Shown here: positions 16,462 through 26,219 of the stretch, in pieces
Position numbering within the stretch: the first letter of the stretch is position 1
How the letters are laid out: every line of letters begins with the position of its first letter
NCBI RefSeq assembly: GCF_018861315.1
Contig: NZ_JAHLDL010000022.1
Coordinates: forward strand, 1 to 64,000
Direction: 5' to 3'
From: Clostridium bowmanii
Lineage (GTDB): Bacteria > Bacillota > Clostridia > Clostridiales > Clostridiaceae
DNA length: 64,000 nucleotides
Translations under genes and position numbers: made by a program
The notes under the pieces: model-generated
The model's input: only the letters and a program-made list of their open reading frames with translations
Databases searched by the model: none
What the model was told of the DNA's origin: nothing

Positions 16462-18501
16462 TTAATTTACTTTTTCTACTTTTACCGAACAAACTTTAAG
16501 TTCAGGTGTTTGTGTTATAGAATCAGACGCGCTATTAGTCAAAATATTACCTGGGCTCTCTGTGAAATGGAAAGTAATAAATGTTAGCCCTTTTGGAACT
16601 CTGGTTGTTACTTGTGCTTTTGTAATTAATGAACCCCGCCGTGTTGTTACACGAATTTCCTCACCCTCTGCAATATTAAGTTTTCTTGCATCCTTAGGGT
16701 TAATTTCCAGAGATTCTTCCGGATGTGCACCATTAAGTCCCCAGCAACGTCTCGTCATAGTTCCTGTATGATAGTGAGAAACAACACGCCCGGTAGTCAG
16801 AATCAGTGGATATTCTTCATCAGGAAGTTCCGCAGGTTCTCGATACTCCACCGCAGAAAACTTACCTAAACCGCGAATAAACTTATCAACATGCAAAATA
16901 GGTGTACCAGGATGACTCTCATTGGGACATGGCCATTGAATTCCACCATTCTCCAACCGTTTATAACTAATACCAGCATAACTTGGTGTCAAAACTCTCA
17001 TTTCATCAAATACTTCTTCATGAGAAGCATAATCCGCTGGAAAACCCATTGCGCTTATAATATCTCGCAATATTTGCCAATCTGGAAGACTATTACCTTT
17101 TGGTTCTATAGCCTTACGAATACGCTGCACTCTACGCTCAGTGCTACTAAAAGTTCCGTCTTTTTCGGCATACGTTACACCTGTGAGAACAACGTCAGCA
17201 ATTTCAGCTGTTTCAGTCAAGAAGATATCTTGAACAATCAAACAATCCACATGCTCTAAACAGTGTTTGACATGATTTATATCAGGATCACTACGCATTG
17301 GATTTTCACCAAATACATACAATATTTTTACCTTATCTTTTTCGATTGCATCCAAGACAGATGGAATAGTAAGCCCAACTTTATCGCTTAACTGTGTATT
17401 CCATGCTTTCTCAAACTTCATTTTCACAGCAGGATCAGTTACCTTTTGATAACCTGGGTAAACATCGGGTGGAGCCCCCATATCACATGATCCTTGTACA
17501 TTATTCTGCCCACGCAGAGGGTTAACACTAGCTTTAGACTTACCCATATTACCAGTAAGCATCGCAAGATTGGCTACAGATAGTACATTATCAACACCCG
17601 TAGTATGCTGCGTAATACCCATAGTATAGTATAAAGCGGTATTTTCAGCCTTAGCAATAATTCTTGCTCCTTGCCGTATCTTTTCCACTGAGACCTCCGT
17701 TATGGCAGCTGTATATTCCGGGGTAAATTTCATCACAACTGACTTGAAATCTTCAAAATTTTCGGTTCTTTCAGTAATAAATTCTTCATCAGCCAACCCT
17801 TCTGTTAATATAACATGTAGCAGCCCATTCAAAAGTGCTACATCCGTGCCTGGTTTAAGTCGCAACCAAACATCAGCATGCCGTGCCAGATCAATTTCAC
17901 GGGGATCAGCCACCACCAATTTGGTACCACGCGCTTTGGCTTTCAACATTTTAACACCAATTATAGGATGGCATTCTGTGGTGTTTGTACCAATTGCAAA
18001 AATAGCATCTTTAGATCCCCTTTCGTCAATCTCATTGATTGAGTTTGACATAGCTCCATTACCAAATGATGTGCCTAGACCAGACACGGTAGGCGCATGT
18101 CAAAGGCGGGCACAATGATCAACATTATTAGTACCAATCACTGCGCGCATTAATTTTTGCATAAGATAGTTTTCTTCATTAGTGCACCGTGCAGAACTAA
18201 AACCTGCAATGCTGTCAGCACCACACTTCTTTATAGTTTTTTTCATCTTAGAGGCAACAAAACGAATTGTTTCTTCCCAGGTAACCTCAACGAGCTTACC
18301 TTCTTTTCTGATCAAAGGATTAGTCAGACGCTCTTTATGCTGTACGAAATCAAAACCAAAATGTCCTTTTGAACAAAGTTTTCCTTCGTTTACTGCATTT
18401 AGATCATTCGGAGTTACACTAATAATTTTTTCACCTTCTACATTCAAGAAAAAAGTACATCCTGTTCCACAATAAGGACAGGTAGTTAATATACTGTTCA
18501 T
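16462..18501 (-). CDS. fdhF: Selenocysteine-containing formate dehydrogenase H-type
   Basis: A 679-residue molybdenum/tungsten bis-pterin enzyme interconverting formate and CO2. Reading from ATG at 18501, codon 134 is TGA (18100-18102) in the context DHCARL-U-HAPTVSGLG, exactly where selenocysteine occurs in FdhF; the frame continues without other stops to 16462. The N-terminal [4Fe-4S] site CPYCGTGC...LCSKGHFG is present, as are GENPMRSDPD, the AEKDGTFSSTERR pterin motif and a C-terminal molydopterin dinucleotide-binding domain. Two separate gene calls at this TGA would be wrong. Downstream are a polyferredoxin and mobA. Upstream is a long structured leader with a terminator. Confidence 0.93.
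18073..18102 (-). promoter_or_regulatory. Candidate SECIS element in fdhF
   Basis: Immediately after the UGA codon the mRNA can fold: GCCUA-CC pairs with GG-(UC)-UAGGC around a GUGUCU loop (18073-18094), starting five bases after UGA. Bacterial SECIS elements sit in this position with a G/U-rich apical loop, for SelB recruitment. The fold is by eye only. Confidence 0.6.
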
Positions 18502-18559
18502 AGCATTACCTTCCTTTCTTTACGTTAAATTCTGATACAATTTTATAATTAAATTTACA

Positions 18560-18607
18560 AAAAACAAAAAACTAGCCCAAAGCGTATAAATACGCAAAGT
18601 ACTAGTT
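18560..18607 (-). terminator. Intrinsic terminator within the fdhF 5' leader
   Basis: On the minus strand AACTAG...CTAGTT (18570-18575 with 18602-18607) encloses an inner stem GCGTA/TACGC and is followed by TTTTTTGTTTTTT. It lies about 60 bases upstream of the fdhF start codon and downstream of a promoter, so it is positioned as an attenuator. Confidence 0.7.
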
Positions 18608-18619
18608 TATTAAAAAGCT

Positions 18620-18705
18620 AAGATTTCTCTTTCTTTCCAATCAAACCATATATTTAATAATCTTTATAGAAAACTTTCTAATTTTTTCTTGTGGTTCTAA
18701 ATCTT
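18620..18705 (-). ncRNA. Structured fdhF leader, candidate riboswitch or protein-binding RNA
   Basis: Three nested helices are visible in the transcribed leader: AAGAUUU/AAAUCUU closing (18699-18705 with 18620-18626), UGGUU/AACCA inside it, and an inner UAGAAA/UUUCUA hairpin. The element precedes the leader terminator by about 13 bases. It does not match a riboswitch class I recognise. A base-paired closing helix next to a terminator is the usual architecture of transcriptional switches. Confidence 0.45.
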
Positions 18706-18713
18706 CAATTATT

Positions 18714-18742
18714 ATATTACAGCTGTATTGCTAACTTGTCAA
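18714..18742 (-). promoter_or_regulatory. fdhF: Sigma-A type promoter of fdhF
   Basis: TTGACA (18737-18742) and TAATAT (18714-18719) are 17 bases apart on the minus strand. Transcription would start near 18707 and give a leader of about 200 bases. Confidence 0.7.
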
Positions 18743-18816
18743 ATACTATTACATCGAAATAGGTCGTTTATAGTCAAATTATGATTATTATTTATGTTTT
18801 TCTACATATTCCGACT

Positions 18817-18978
18817 TTATAGTAAACATTCAGAGGTGCTCGATCTCCTTTCTATCCTCACCACATACTCCACGTGTCCAGTCCGCGGAAACATATCCGC
18901 CGTCATCATCAGCTCTTTAAATATGGACTCCCACTTTGTAGTATTCTTGGTAGCCATGGGGTCATAGCATAAACTGGT
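18817..18978 (-). pseudogene. C-terminal remnant of an RlmD/RumA-like methyltransferase
   Basis: A start-less frame of about 50 codons ends in TAA and contains MMTADMFPRTGHVEYVVRI, which resembles the C-terminal end of 23S rRNA uracil methyltransferases (…VDMFPHTxHVExVVLL). No upstream part of the gene is present and the frame is broken just upstream, so it is a fragment. It is less AT-rich than its surroundings. Confidence 0.5.
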
Positions 18979-19125
18979 AGTTTACGTTTGATAACATCAA
19001 AGATAATTCTCATCCATTTTCGTTTAGTCTTTCCTATTTTGTCGTCAAAAGGGTGCCACAAACCTTATTTTCAACAAAAAACCCAAACAAATAAGCCCTA
19101 ACATTTCTGCTAGAGCCCTTGATAT

Positions 19126-19217
19126 TGGCGGAGAGAGAGAGATTTGAACTCTCGGAAGAGAATAACCCCTTCGCCTGTTTTCGAGGCAGGTACCTTCGGC
19201 CACTCGGACATCTCTCC
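19126..19217 (-). tRNA. tRNA-Ser(CGA)
   Basis: A 92-base gene including an encoded CCA. The acceptor stem GGAGAGA/TCTCTCC is perfect, the D-arm is of the class II kind, the anticodon loop is CTCGAAA giving anticodon CGA, a long variable arm follows, and the T-loop is TTCAAAT. The innermost base pair of the anticodon stem reads C-A. It decodes UCG serine codons. Confidence 0.93.
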
Positions 19218-19495
19218 ACATATTAAGTTGCCTTTTATATTATAACATATTTAATTTTTATTTAAAGCACCTTTACCAAATTATAGTCAAAATAATTTCC
19301 TCAAAATTCAGCTCAATTTCAAAATTACTATGTAAGTTAAGTATTGTCCAAATCCTGTTACTATGGGAACTGAAAAACGTAACACCATATTGAACCTATT
19401 ATGTAAAAGCATTATAATATACTTAAGGTATTGATAGTAATATATGTAGACGTTTTACATAAATATTTCTTTACCCATTTTGGGAGGTGTAACCT

Positions 19496-19861
19496 ATGTA
19501 TAACGATATAGTTATGGATCATTTTTCTGATCCAAGAAATGCTGGGGAAATGCTTGATTCAGATAGCATAGGCGAGACAGGTAACACAGTAGATGGCGAT
19601 ACAATAAAGATATATATAAAAGTTATAAACAACCTATTGGTGGATATTAAATTCAAGACTTTTGGCTGTGGCGCTGCAATTGCAGCAAGTATTATGGTTA
19701 CAGTATTGGCAATTAATACAACCTTGGAGGATGCTTTAAATATACAAAATAAAGATGTCTCAGAAGCTTTGGGGGGATTACCTATAGAAAAATTGCTTTG
19801 CTCAAATATAGCAGCTGATGCATTACATAATGCAATAAAAGATTATTTATCAAGGCAATGA
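19496..19861 (+). CDS. NifU/IscU-like Fe-S scaffold with one ligand Cys replaced by Asp
   Basis: A 121-residue NifU N-terminal-type scaffold, a family on which Fe-S clusters are built from cysteine-desulfurase sulfur. The protein follows the family end to end (MYNDIVMDHFSDPRNAGE, FKTFGCGAAIA, CSNIAADALH). The three conserved ligand cysteines should be in GNxVCGD, FGCGA and CSN; here the first reads GNTVDGD (Asp33), while Cys58 and Cys102 remain. It may hold a cluster differently or act as a carrier for something else. GGGAGG precedes the ATG. It is 47 bases ahead of the tandem E1 gene and no cysteine desulfurase is next to it. Confidence 0.85.
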   Translation: MYNDIVMDHFSDPRNAGEMLDSDSIGETGNTVDGDTIKIYIKVINNLLVDIKFKTFGCGAAIAASIMVTVLAINTTLEDALNIQNKDVSEALGGLPIEKLLCSNIAADALHNAIKDYLSRQ

Positions 19862-19908
19862 TTATAATTTACAAACTATAGTGCTTTTTTTATGAAGGGG
19901 GCATTTTA

Positions 19909-21455
<1,547 letters not shown>

Positions 21456-21459
<4 letters not shown>

Positions 21460-21575
21460 AAAAACCAATAAGTATTATAATCGCATTAATTATAACCTTA
21501 ACAGGTTGCTCAAATGCGAAAAAAGAGGTTAATAATTTAGCTGACCCAGTAATTAATGATCACGTCCATAAATAA
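21456..21575 (+). CDS. 39-residue lipoprotein
   Basis: A GTG start overlaps the stop codon of the tandem E1 gene (GTGA). The peptide begins MKKPISIIIALIITLTGC, a short signal peptide with lipobox LTGC, followed by about 20 mature residues ending DPVINDHVHK. GGAG lies 11 bases upstream. It would be a lipid-anchored outer-surface peptide. I do not recognise a family. A 18-bp terminator follows immediately, which supports it being the end of this transcription unit. Confidence 0.6.
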
Positions 21576-21580
21576 TTAAA

Positions 21581-21623
21581 ACATTAAGGGAATCAGTTAA
21601 AAACAAACTGATTCCTTTAATGT
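21581..21623 (+). terminator. Intrinsic terminator after the lipoprotein gene
   Basis: Arms 21581-21598 and 21606-21623 (core GGAATCAGTT/AACTGATTCC) form an 18-bp stem with one G-U pair and a 7-base loop. Confidence 0.8.
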
Positions 21624-21636
21624 CTCATCTACTTTT

Positions 21637-21900
21637 TTATCCCCCGGCAGATAAGAATCTTAACCGAAAATCAGCTATCATTCCATCTAGGAGGTCTTCT
21701 CTACAACTCAAAACAACTATTGTAGCTGGTATCTTAAGCGAGCCAAGTGTAATTGTTTTTTCCTTAGCTATGTCTACTTCCCACCAATTTCCAATAAAGT
21801 TCTCATCGCTTATAATTTCTCCGCCAATGCTAATAAAATAATTTACTATTTCTATTCTTTTCATTCCTCGCATCTCTAGTTTTTTTTCTATAAACTCCAA
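21637..21900 (-). CDS. Small Gly-Gly-ending protein, MoaD-related C-terminal domain type (DUF1952-like)
   Basis: An 87-residue protein starting at TTG (GGAGG six bases upstream) and ending FLSAGG. It contains MKRIEIVNYFISIGGEI, GNWWEVDI and TLGSLKIPATIVVLSC. From memory this resembles the DUF1952 family, found as a separate small protein or fused to MoaD in cofactor operons; I could not verify this. The terminal Gly-Gly suggests it could be adenylated or thiocarboxylated by an E1. It lies last in the AOR-moaD unit, separated from moaD by a hairpin with a T-run. Confidence 0.6.
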   Translation of the reverse strand: MEFIEKKLEMRGMKRIEIVNYFISIGGEIISDENFIGNWWEVDIAKEKTITLGSLKIPATIVVLSCREDLLDGMIADFRLRFLSAGG

Positions 21901-21907
21901 TTGTTTC

Positions 21908-21955
21908 CTCCATAAAACAAAACCCTATGAGTAAATAATTATAATCATAGGGTTT
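21908..21955 (-). terminator. Hairpin with T-run between moaD and the DUF1952-like gene
   Basis: AAACCCTATGA (21920-21930) pairs with TCATAGGGTTT (21945-21955); on the minus strand TTTTGTTTT follows. It ends about 20 bases before the TTG start of the next gene, so it could reduce expression of that gene relative to moaD. Confidence 0.75.
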
Positions 21956-21969
21956 ATTAAGTTCAGCTA

Positions 21970-22194
21970 TTATCCTCCCCCAACCGGTGGGAAAAGTGCT
22001 ATTAAATCTCCTTCTACAAGAGGCCTGTCAAATTGTTCATCACGTCCATTTAGGAGTAATATTGCGACCTCAGATTTTTCTATTCCTAAAATAGTAATAA
22101 CATCTTCTGTAGTTTTACCTTGTTCAACATCCAAAAATTGAATTTTCTCTCTCCCATCTCTAAATGTAGCAAACAATTTCACTGTAATTTTCAC
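21970..22194 (-). CDS. moaD: MoaD/ThiS-family sulfur carrier
   Basis: A 74-residue ubiquitin-fold carrier beginning MKITVKLFATFRD and ending LFPPVGGG, the Gly-Gly tail that is thiocarboxylated and donates sulfur to the pterin dithiolene. The LLLNGRD and LVEGDLIALFPP segments are standard MoaD. GTG at 22194 is chosen because GGGAGGTG lies five bases upstream; an earlier GTG overlaps it. It follows AOR in the same unit, as in tungsten-enzyme operons, and probably makes tungstopterin. Its E1 partner could be the tandem MoeB at 19909. Confidence 0.9.
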   Translation of the reverse strand: MKITVKLFATFRDGREKIQFLDVEQGKTTEDVITILGIEKSEVAILLLNGRDEQFDRPLVEGDLIALFPPVGGG

Positions 22195-22252
22195 AATTTC
22201 ACCTCCCACTTAAAACTTAGATAATATTTACCTTAATTCTAAAAACTACAAA

Positions 22253-24049
22253 CTATAATCCCAATGCTTTTAATTTTTCTTTTGTTGGATTACCTTTTTC
22301 ATCCCAGCCTCGCTCCATATAATATTCTGGAAGAAGTTCTGAAAGTCTGTGAACGTTCCCCTTAGAAGGTCCTTCTGTAATTGGCTCTTCAAGTAATCGT
22401 TTTGGAAGTGTATCTTGAGATGCATCTATTCCAGCTGCTAAATTAAATTGTCTTTCAATATTATAAATTCTATCTCCTGCTTCAAGTATAGATGCTGCTG
22501 TGTGCTCTGTTCCACATACTGCATTATATAGTGCAGCATAATCTGGAGCCCCCATAGCAAAGGAAGTAAATAAACATAATCCAAGAGAATCTATAACTGC
22601 GGTTAAGTCTTGGAAAATTTTAGTCCAAGTAGCTTTTCCCTCAAGTGCAAATCTATCTAATTTTTGTGGAAGTCCTAATATTTCTGGGGAAATCATGTAT
22701 CCTCTTACATGACACCCACCTCTGTTTGAAGTAGCATATGAAAGCCCCTGACCCATTATACCTCTTGGGTCATAAGCAGGTATTTCAAGTTTTTTAACTG
22801 TCATTGAAAGCTGGGCTGCACCATAAAAATCACAAAGTCTATATGAACCTTGAGCCATTTTTGCTCCAAGTCCCTCTGATTTCCCAATTTTTATTGTCCA
22901 ATCAATCATTCCTTGTACATTACCAAATTCTAATGGAGTTCCTTCAAGTTCCACATCTTTAATGTACCCCTTTTGATAAAGTTCCATTCCAGCTGCAATA
23001 GTTGCTCCCACAGAAATTGTATCCATACCATATTCATTACACCAATAGTTCGCCTTGTTAATTGCATTCATATCAGCTATTCCACAATCTGAACCAAAAG
23101 ACCATAGTGTTTCATATTCTGGGCCTCCAACTTCTAACCCCATATCCTCTATTTTTACAAATCTACCACAAGCAATTGGGCATCTAAAACAAGGATTTTT
23201 TCTTACTAAGTAATCTTTAGTCATTGTCTCACCGCTAATGTCATCGGCTTTCTCAAAATAGGATTTTTGAAAATTGTTAGTTGGGTGTACACCATTTTCA
23301 TTAAGTATATTTACAAGAACTGCAGTACCATAAGTTGGAAGACCTGCTCCTGTAACTCCATTATCTTTTATAGACTTCATCCAAACTTTTGAAACCTCTT
23401 TTAATTTTTCTGGATCCGCTATTTGTGGTTTTGAACTTCCCTTAACCGCTATAGCTTTCAAATTCTTTGAACCCATAACAGCTCCAACTCCAGAACGACC
23501 TGCTGCTCTGTCATACTCATTCATAATGGAAGCCATTTTAGATAATCTTTCACCGGCAGGTCCAATAGTCATTACTTTTGATTTATCTGGCATTTCCTTC
23601 TTTATTAAATCAGTAGTTTCTGTGACAAGCTTTCCCCAAAGACTACTAGCATCCTTTATTTCTACTTTATCATCAATTATTGTTAAATAAACTGGTGAAT
23701 CGGCTTTATCTTCAAGAATAATTACATCATAGCCGGAAGCTTTAAATTCAGCTCCCCAAAAGCCACCTGAATTTGAACAAGCGATTGTACCTGATTGTGG
23801 TGATTTTGTAACTACCATATATCTTCCACCAGTTGGAACCGGTGTACCTGTTAATGGTCCTGTAACAATTATAAGTTTATTTTCAGGGCTTAATGGATTG
23901 ACCATAGGATCTACTTCATCCATAAATATCTTTGTTCCAAGTCCTCTACCACCAATAAATTTCTTAGCCTGTTCTAAATCAAGCGCCTCAACTTTAATAG
24001 TCTTTTCTTTTAAATTTACTCTTAATATTTTACCATTATAACCATACAT
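22253..24049 (-). CDS. aor: Tungsten-containing aldehyde ferredoxin oxidoreductase
   Basis: A 598-residue AOR, which interconverts aldehydes and carboxylates with ferredoxin using a tungsten bis-pterin and one [4Fe-4S] cluster. The N-terminal pterin motif GGRGLGTKIF and the cluster ligands CFRCPIAC with a distal Cys in LGLCLFTSF are visible, as is the AGRSGVGAVMGSKNLKAI pterin-binding region. Length is normal. GGAGGAGGGG precedes the ATG. A sigma-54 promoter lies 45 bases upstream, and a sigma-54 activator gene lies beyond it. moaD follows. In clostridia AOR reduces acids from fermentation to aldehydes; the substrate here is not shown. Confidence 0.95.
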   Translation of the reverse strand: MYGYNGKILRVNLKEKTIKVEALDLEQAKKFIGGRGLGTKIFMDEVDPMVNPLSPENKLIIVTGPLTGTPVPTGGRYMVVTKSPQSGTIACSNSGGFWGAEFKASGYDVIILEDKADSPVYLTIIDDKVEIKDASSLWGKLVTETTDLIKKEMPDKSKVMTIGPAGERLSKMASIMNEYDRAAGRSGVGAVMGSKNLKAIAVKGSSKPQIADPEKLKEVSKVWMKSIKDNGVTGAGLPTYGTAVLVNILNENGVHPTNNFQKSYFEKADDISGETMTKDYLVRKNPCFRCPIACGRFVKIEDMGLEVGGPEYETLWSFGSDCGIADMNAINKANYWCNEYGMDTISVGATIAAGMELYQKGYIKDVELEGTPLEFGNVQGMIDWTIKIGKSEGLGAKMAQGSYRLCDFYGAAQLSMTVKKLEIPAYDPRGIMGQGLSYATSNRGGCHVRGYMISPEILGLPQKLDRFALEGKATWTKIFQDLTAVIDSLGLCLFTSFAMGAPDYAALYNAVCGTEHTAASILEAGDRIYNIERQFNLAAGIDASQDTLPKRLLEEPITEGPSKGNVHRLSELLPEYYMERGWDEKGNPTKEKLKALGL

Positions 24050-24093
24050 AAATACCCCTCCTCCGCATATTTTATTCTACATGTATATATGCA

Positions 24094-24110
24094 GAGCAAG
24101 GTTGATGCCA
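24094..24110 (-). promoter_or_regulatory. aor: Sigma-54 promoter of aor
   Basis: The minus strand reads TGGCATCAACCTTGCTC. GG and GC are separated by ten bases, the sigma-54 (-24/-12) pattern TGGCAY-N5-TTGC. The start site would be about 35 bases before the aor ATG. The adjacent activator has a GAFTGA motif, needed to contact sigma-54. Confidence 0.85.
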
Positions 24111-24197
24111 AGTTAAAACTAAATAAGATTTATTAAAAATGTTCATTCTAGGGTTATTTAAGTCATATAAAATAAATTAATTTTTTTTAAAATAATG

Positions 24198-24270
24198 ACT
24201 GTCCCAATTTAAAACACATCGTCGGTTTTACACCGATTGATTTTAGGACAGTGTTTTATTTTAGGACAGT
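24198..24270 (-). promoter_or_regulatory. Candidate upstream activator sites for aor
   Basis: Three copies of the half-site GGACAGT occur: inverted at 24198-24204, direct at 24246-24252 and 24264-24270; the first two sit in a longer inverted repeat with GTGTTTTA-type flanks. They are 90-175 bases upstream of the sigma-54 promoter, the normal place for enhancer sites. A small TCGGT/ACCGA hairpin lies between them. Binding by the neighbouring activator is inference. Confidence 0.55.
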
Positions 24271-24335
24271 CTGTAATTGTTTAATTATACCATAATCAAA
24301 CAGTTGTTTTATTGAAAAATAACGTTTCATATTAA

Positions 24336-26216
24336 TTATCCTTCTATCTTTTGATAATCAATATTATATTTTTCAACTTTTCTGTATAACGAACTTCTTG
24401 CAATATCTAATATTTTTGCAGCTAAGGTCATATTACCTTTAACTTCTTTGATGACTTCACTTATATGATGTTTTTCCATTTGTTCCAAGGTATTCCCTAC
24501 ATACAAGTCTATCGATCTCTCTTCTTCAACTATTTCATTATATAAATTCATCTGAATTACCTCAGAATTAACAATGCGCTCAATTACGTTTTCCAATTCC
24601 CGTATATTACCAGGCCAATCATAATTTTTTAGATAACCCATATATTCTTCTGAAATATCAACACTATGCTTATTAAGTCTCTTAGAAGTTTTACTCATAT
24701 AATAATTCACGAGTTCTGCAATATCATCCCTACGTTCTCTTAGGGGTGGTAAGTATAGGGGAAGAACATTTAGTCTATAATAAAGATCTTTTCTAAAATT
24801 CCCTATCTCCACCTCATGTTTCAAATCCTTATTTGAAGCCGCCATGACCCTTACATCACTATTTATTTGTTTTGAACTTCCTATTCTATTTATTACACCT
24901 TCCTCAATTACTCTTAGTAATCTGATTTGCAAATCAGTAGGCATCTCTCCTATTTCATCAAGAAAAATCGTGCCACCCTCAGCAATTTCAAACTTTCCTA
25001 TATTACCTGCTTTTTTTGCACCAGTAAATGCTCCCCCTTCATACCCAAAAAGCTCAGATTCTATAAGTGTTCTTGGAATGGCCCCACAGTTTACGGCTAT
25101 AAAAGGCTCTTCACATCGATTACTGCAATTGTGAATAGCTTGAGCAAAAACTTCCTTCCCTGTTCCACTTTCGCCTGTAATTAATATGGTAGATTTACTA
25201 TCTGCTATCTTTTTTGCATATCGAACAAGCTTATTAAAGTTTTCATTTACCCCTATTATTTTATCAAAAGTATAGATTGCTTGTCCGCTTAAAATTCTCC
25301 CTGCCAGCTTCCTACTCTTTTTTATCTCATAAAATACAAGTGTTATTTCTTCAATCTTCATATTCAGGCTATAAATAGGATATGCTGTAAGTGTAAATTG
25401 TAGTTTATTTGCTGGTGTATTTACATATATATCCTCATCCATAAAAGTTTCCTTAGACTTAAGCCGCTGTACTATTTCATTAAAGTTATAAATTAAATCA
25501 GGTATTTTCATATGTTTCATTTCCCCTGCATTATAACCAAACATATTAGCAACTTGCATATTCATTGTTGTAATATTCCCTAATAAATCACAAGTCAAAA
25601 TTCCTGAAGTAATGGAATCAAATGTGGTTTCTAGACGTTTTTTACAAAGCTCAATCATCAAATTATATTTGTTATTTTCAAGCATTCTTTCAATAGCATT
25701 GGCGGCAGCTACTACCATGCCTAAGGTATGAGGATTAACGTTTTCTATAAACCCAGTTAAGTTAATAATTCCAATTATATTACCAAACTCATCATTAATT
25801 GGAGCAGCAGAACATGTCCATTTATGATATACATGAATAAAATGTTCCTCACCAGACACCTGAGAAGGCCTTCTTTCGGTTATTACAAGACTCATTGCAT
25901 TAGTCCCAATATGAGCTTCATCCATATATGCACCAGTAACCATTTTTAGTTTAGAAGCCTCGTATAGTATTTTTTCATCTCCAACTACGTTTAAAATGCA
26001 TCCTTCACCGTCACACAGTAGTGCAAAAAACTCAGAGCCTCTTACAAAATCATATAAATGATTAATAAATGTGGCTGCAGTCAATATAAGTTCACTGTTT
26101 TTGTCTAGGTTTTTCTGTAATTCCATGCCTTCTAACACCTTGGTGCTAAATAAATTCCCAGGCAATAATCCCATTATCTTACATCTAATGTGTGACGCTT
26201 CAATGTATTCATCCAT
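24336..26216 (-). CDS. Sigma-54-dependent activator (AcoR-like: GAF, PAS, AAA+, Fis HTH)
   Basis: A 626-residue enhancer-binding protein. Residues about 50-190 look like a GAF domain, about 200-310 a PAS domain, 315-550 the AAA+ domain with Walker A GESGTGKE, the sigma-54 contact motif GAFTGA, Walker B TIFLDEIGEM and an R-finger region, and the last 45 a Fis-type helix-turn-helix (LAAKILDIARSSLYRKVEKY). It is encoded three bases after the MOSC gene, as the last gene of the cofactor array, and immediately upstream of the aor sigma-54 promoter, so aor is its likely target. The signal sensed by GAF/PAS is unknown. Confidence 0.92.
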   Translation of the reverse strand: MDEYIEASHIRCKIMGLLPGNLFSTKVLEGMELQKNLDKNSELILTAATFINHLYDFVRGSEFFALLCDGEGCILNVVGDEKILYEASKLKMVTGAYMDEAHIGTNAMSLVITERRPSQVSGEEHFIHVYHKWTCSAAPINDEFGNIIGIINLTGFIENVNPHTLGMVVAAANAIERMLENNKYNLMIELCKKRLETTFDSITSGILTCDLLGNITTMNMQVANMFGYNAGEMKHMKIPDLIYNFNEIVQRLKSKETFMDEDIYVNTPANKLQFTLTAYPIYSLNMKIEEITLVFYEIKKSRKLAGRILSGQAIYTFDKIIGVNENFNKLVRYAKKIADSKSTILITGESGTGKEVFAQAIHNCSNRCEEPFIAVNCGAIPRTLIESELFGYEGGAFTGAKKAGNIGKFEIAEGGTIFLDEIGEMPTDLQIRLLRVIEEGVINRIGSSKQINSDVRVMAASNKDLKHEVEIGNFRKDLYYRLNVLPLYLPPLRERRDDIAELVNYYMSKTSKRLNKHSVDISEEYMGYLKNYDWPGNIRELENVIERIVNSEVIQMNLYNEIVEEERSIDLYVGNTLEQMEKHHISEVIKEVKGNMTLAAKILDIARSSLYRKVEKYNIDYQKIEG

Positions 26217-26219
26217 ACC

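Noticed and set aside
18100-18102. The TGA in fdhF as a nonsense mutation or frameshift making a pseudogene
   Set aside because: It sits exactly at the family selenocysteine position with a hairpin after it, and both flanks are intact and in the same frame.
18560-18705. fdhF leader as a Moco riboswitch
   Set aside because: None of the conserved Moco blocks (CUCCGAG, AUGGAA, CCUUCC) is present, unlike the tupA leader.
19126-19217. tRNA near fdhF as tRNA-Sec (selC)
   Set aside because: The anticodon is CGA and the acceptor stem is 7 bp with a normal class II form, so it is tRNA-Ser.
24198-24270. GGACAGT repeats as ends of an insertion sequence
   Set aside because: No transposase or duplicated target is nearby and the sites lie at enhancer distance from a sigma-54 promoter, though an IS remnant cannot be excluded.
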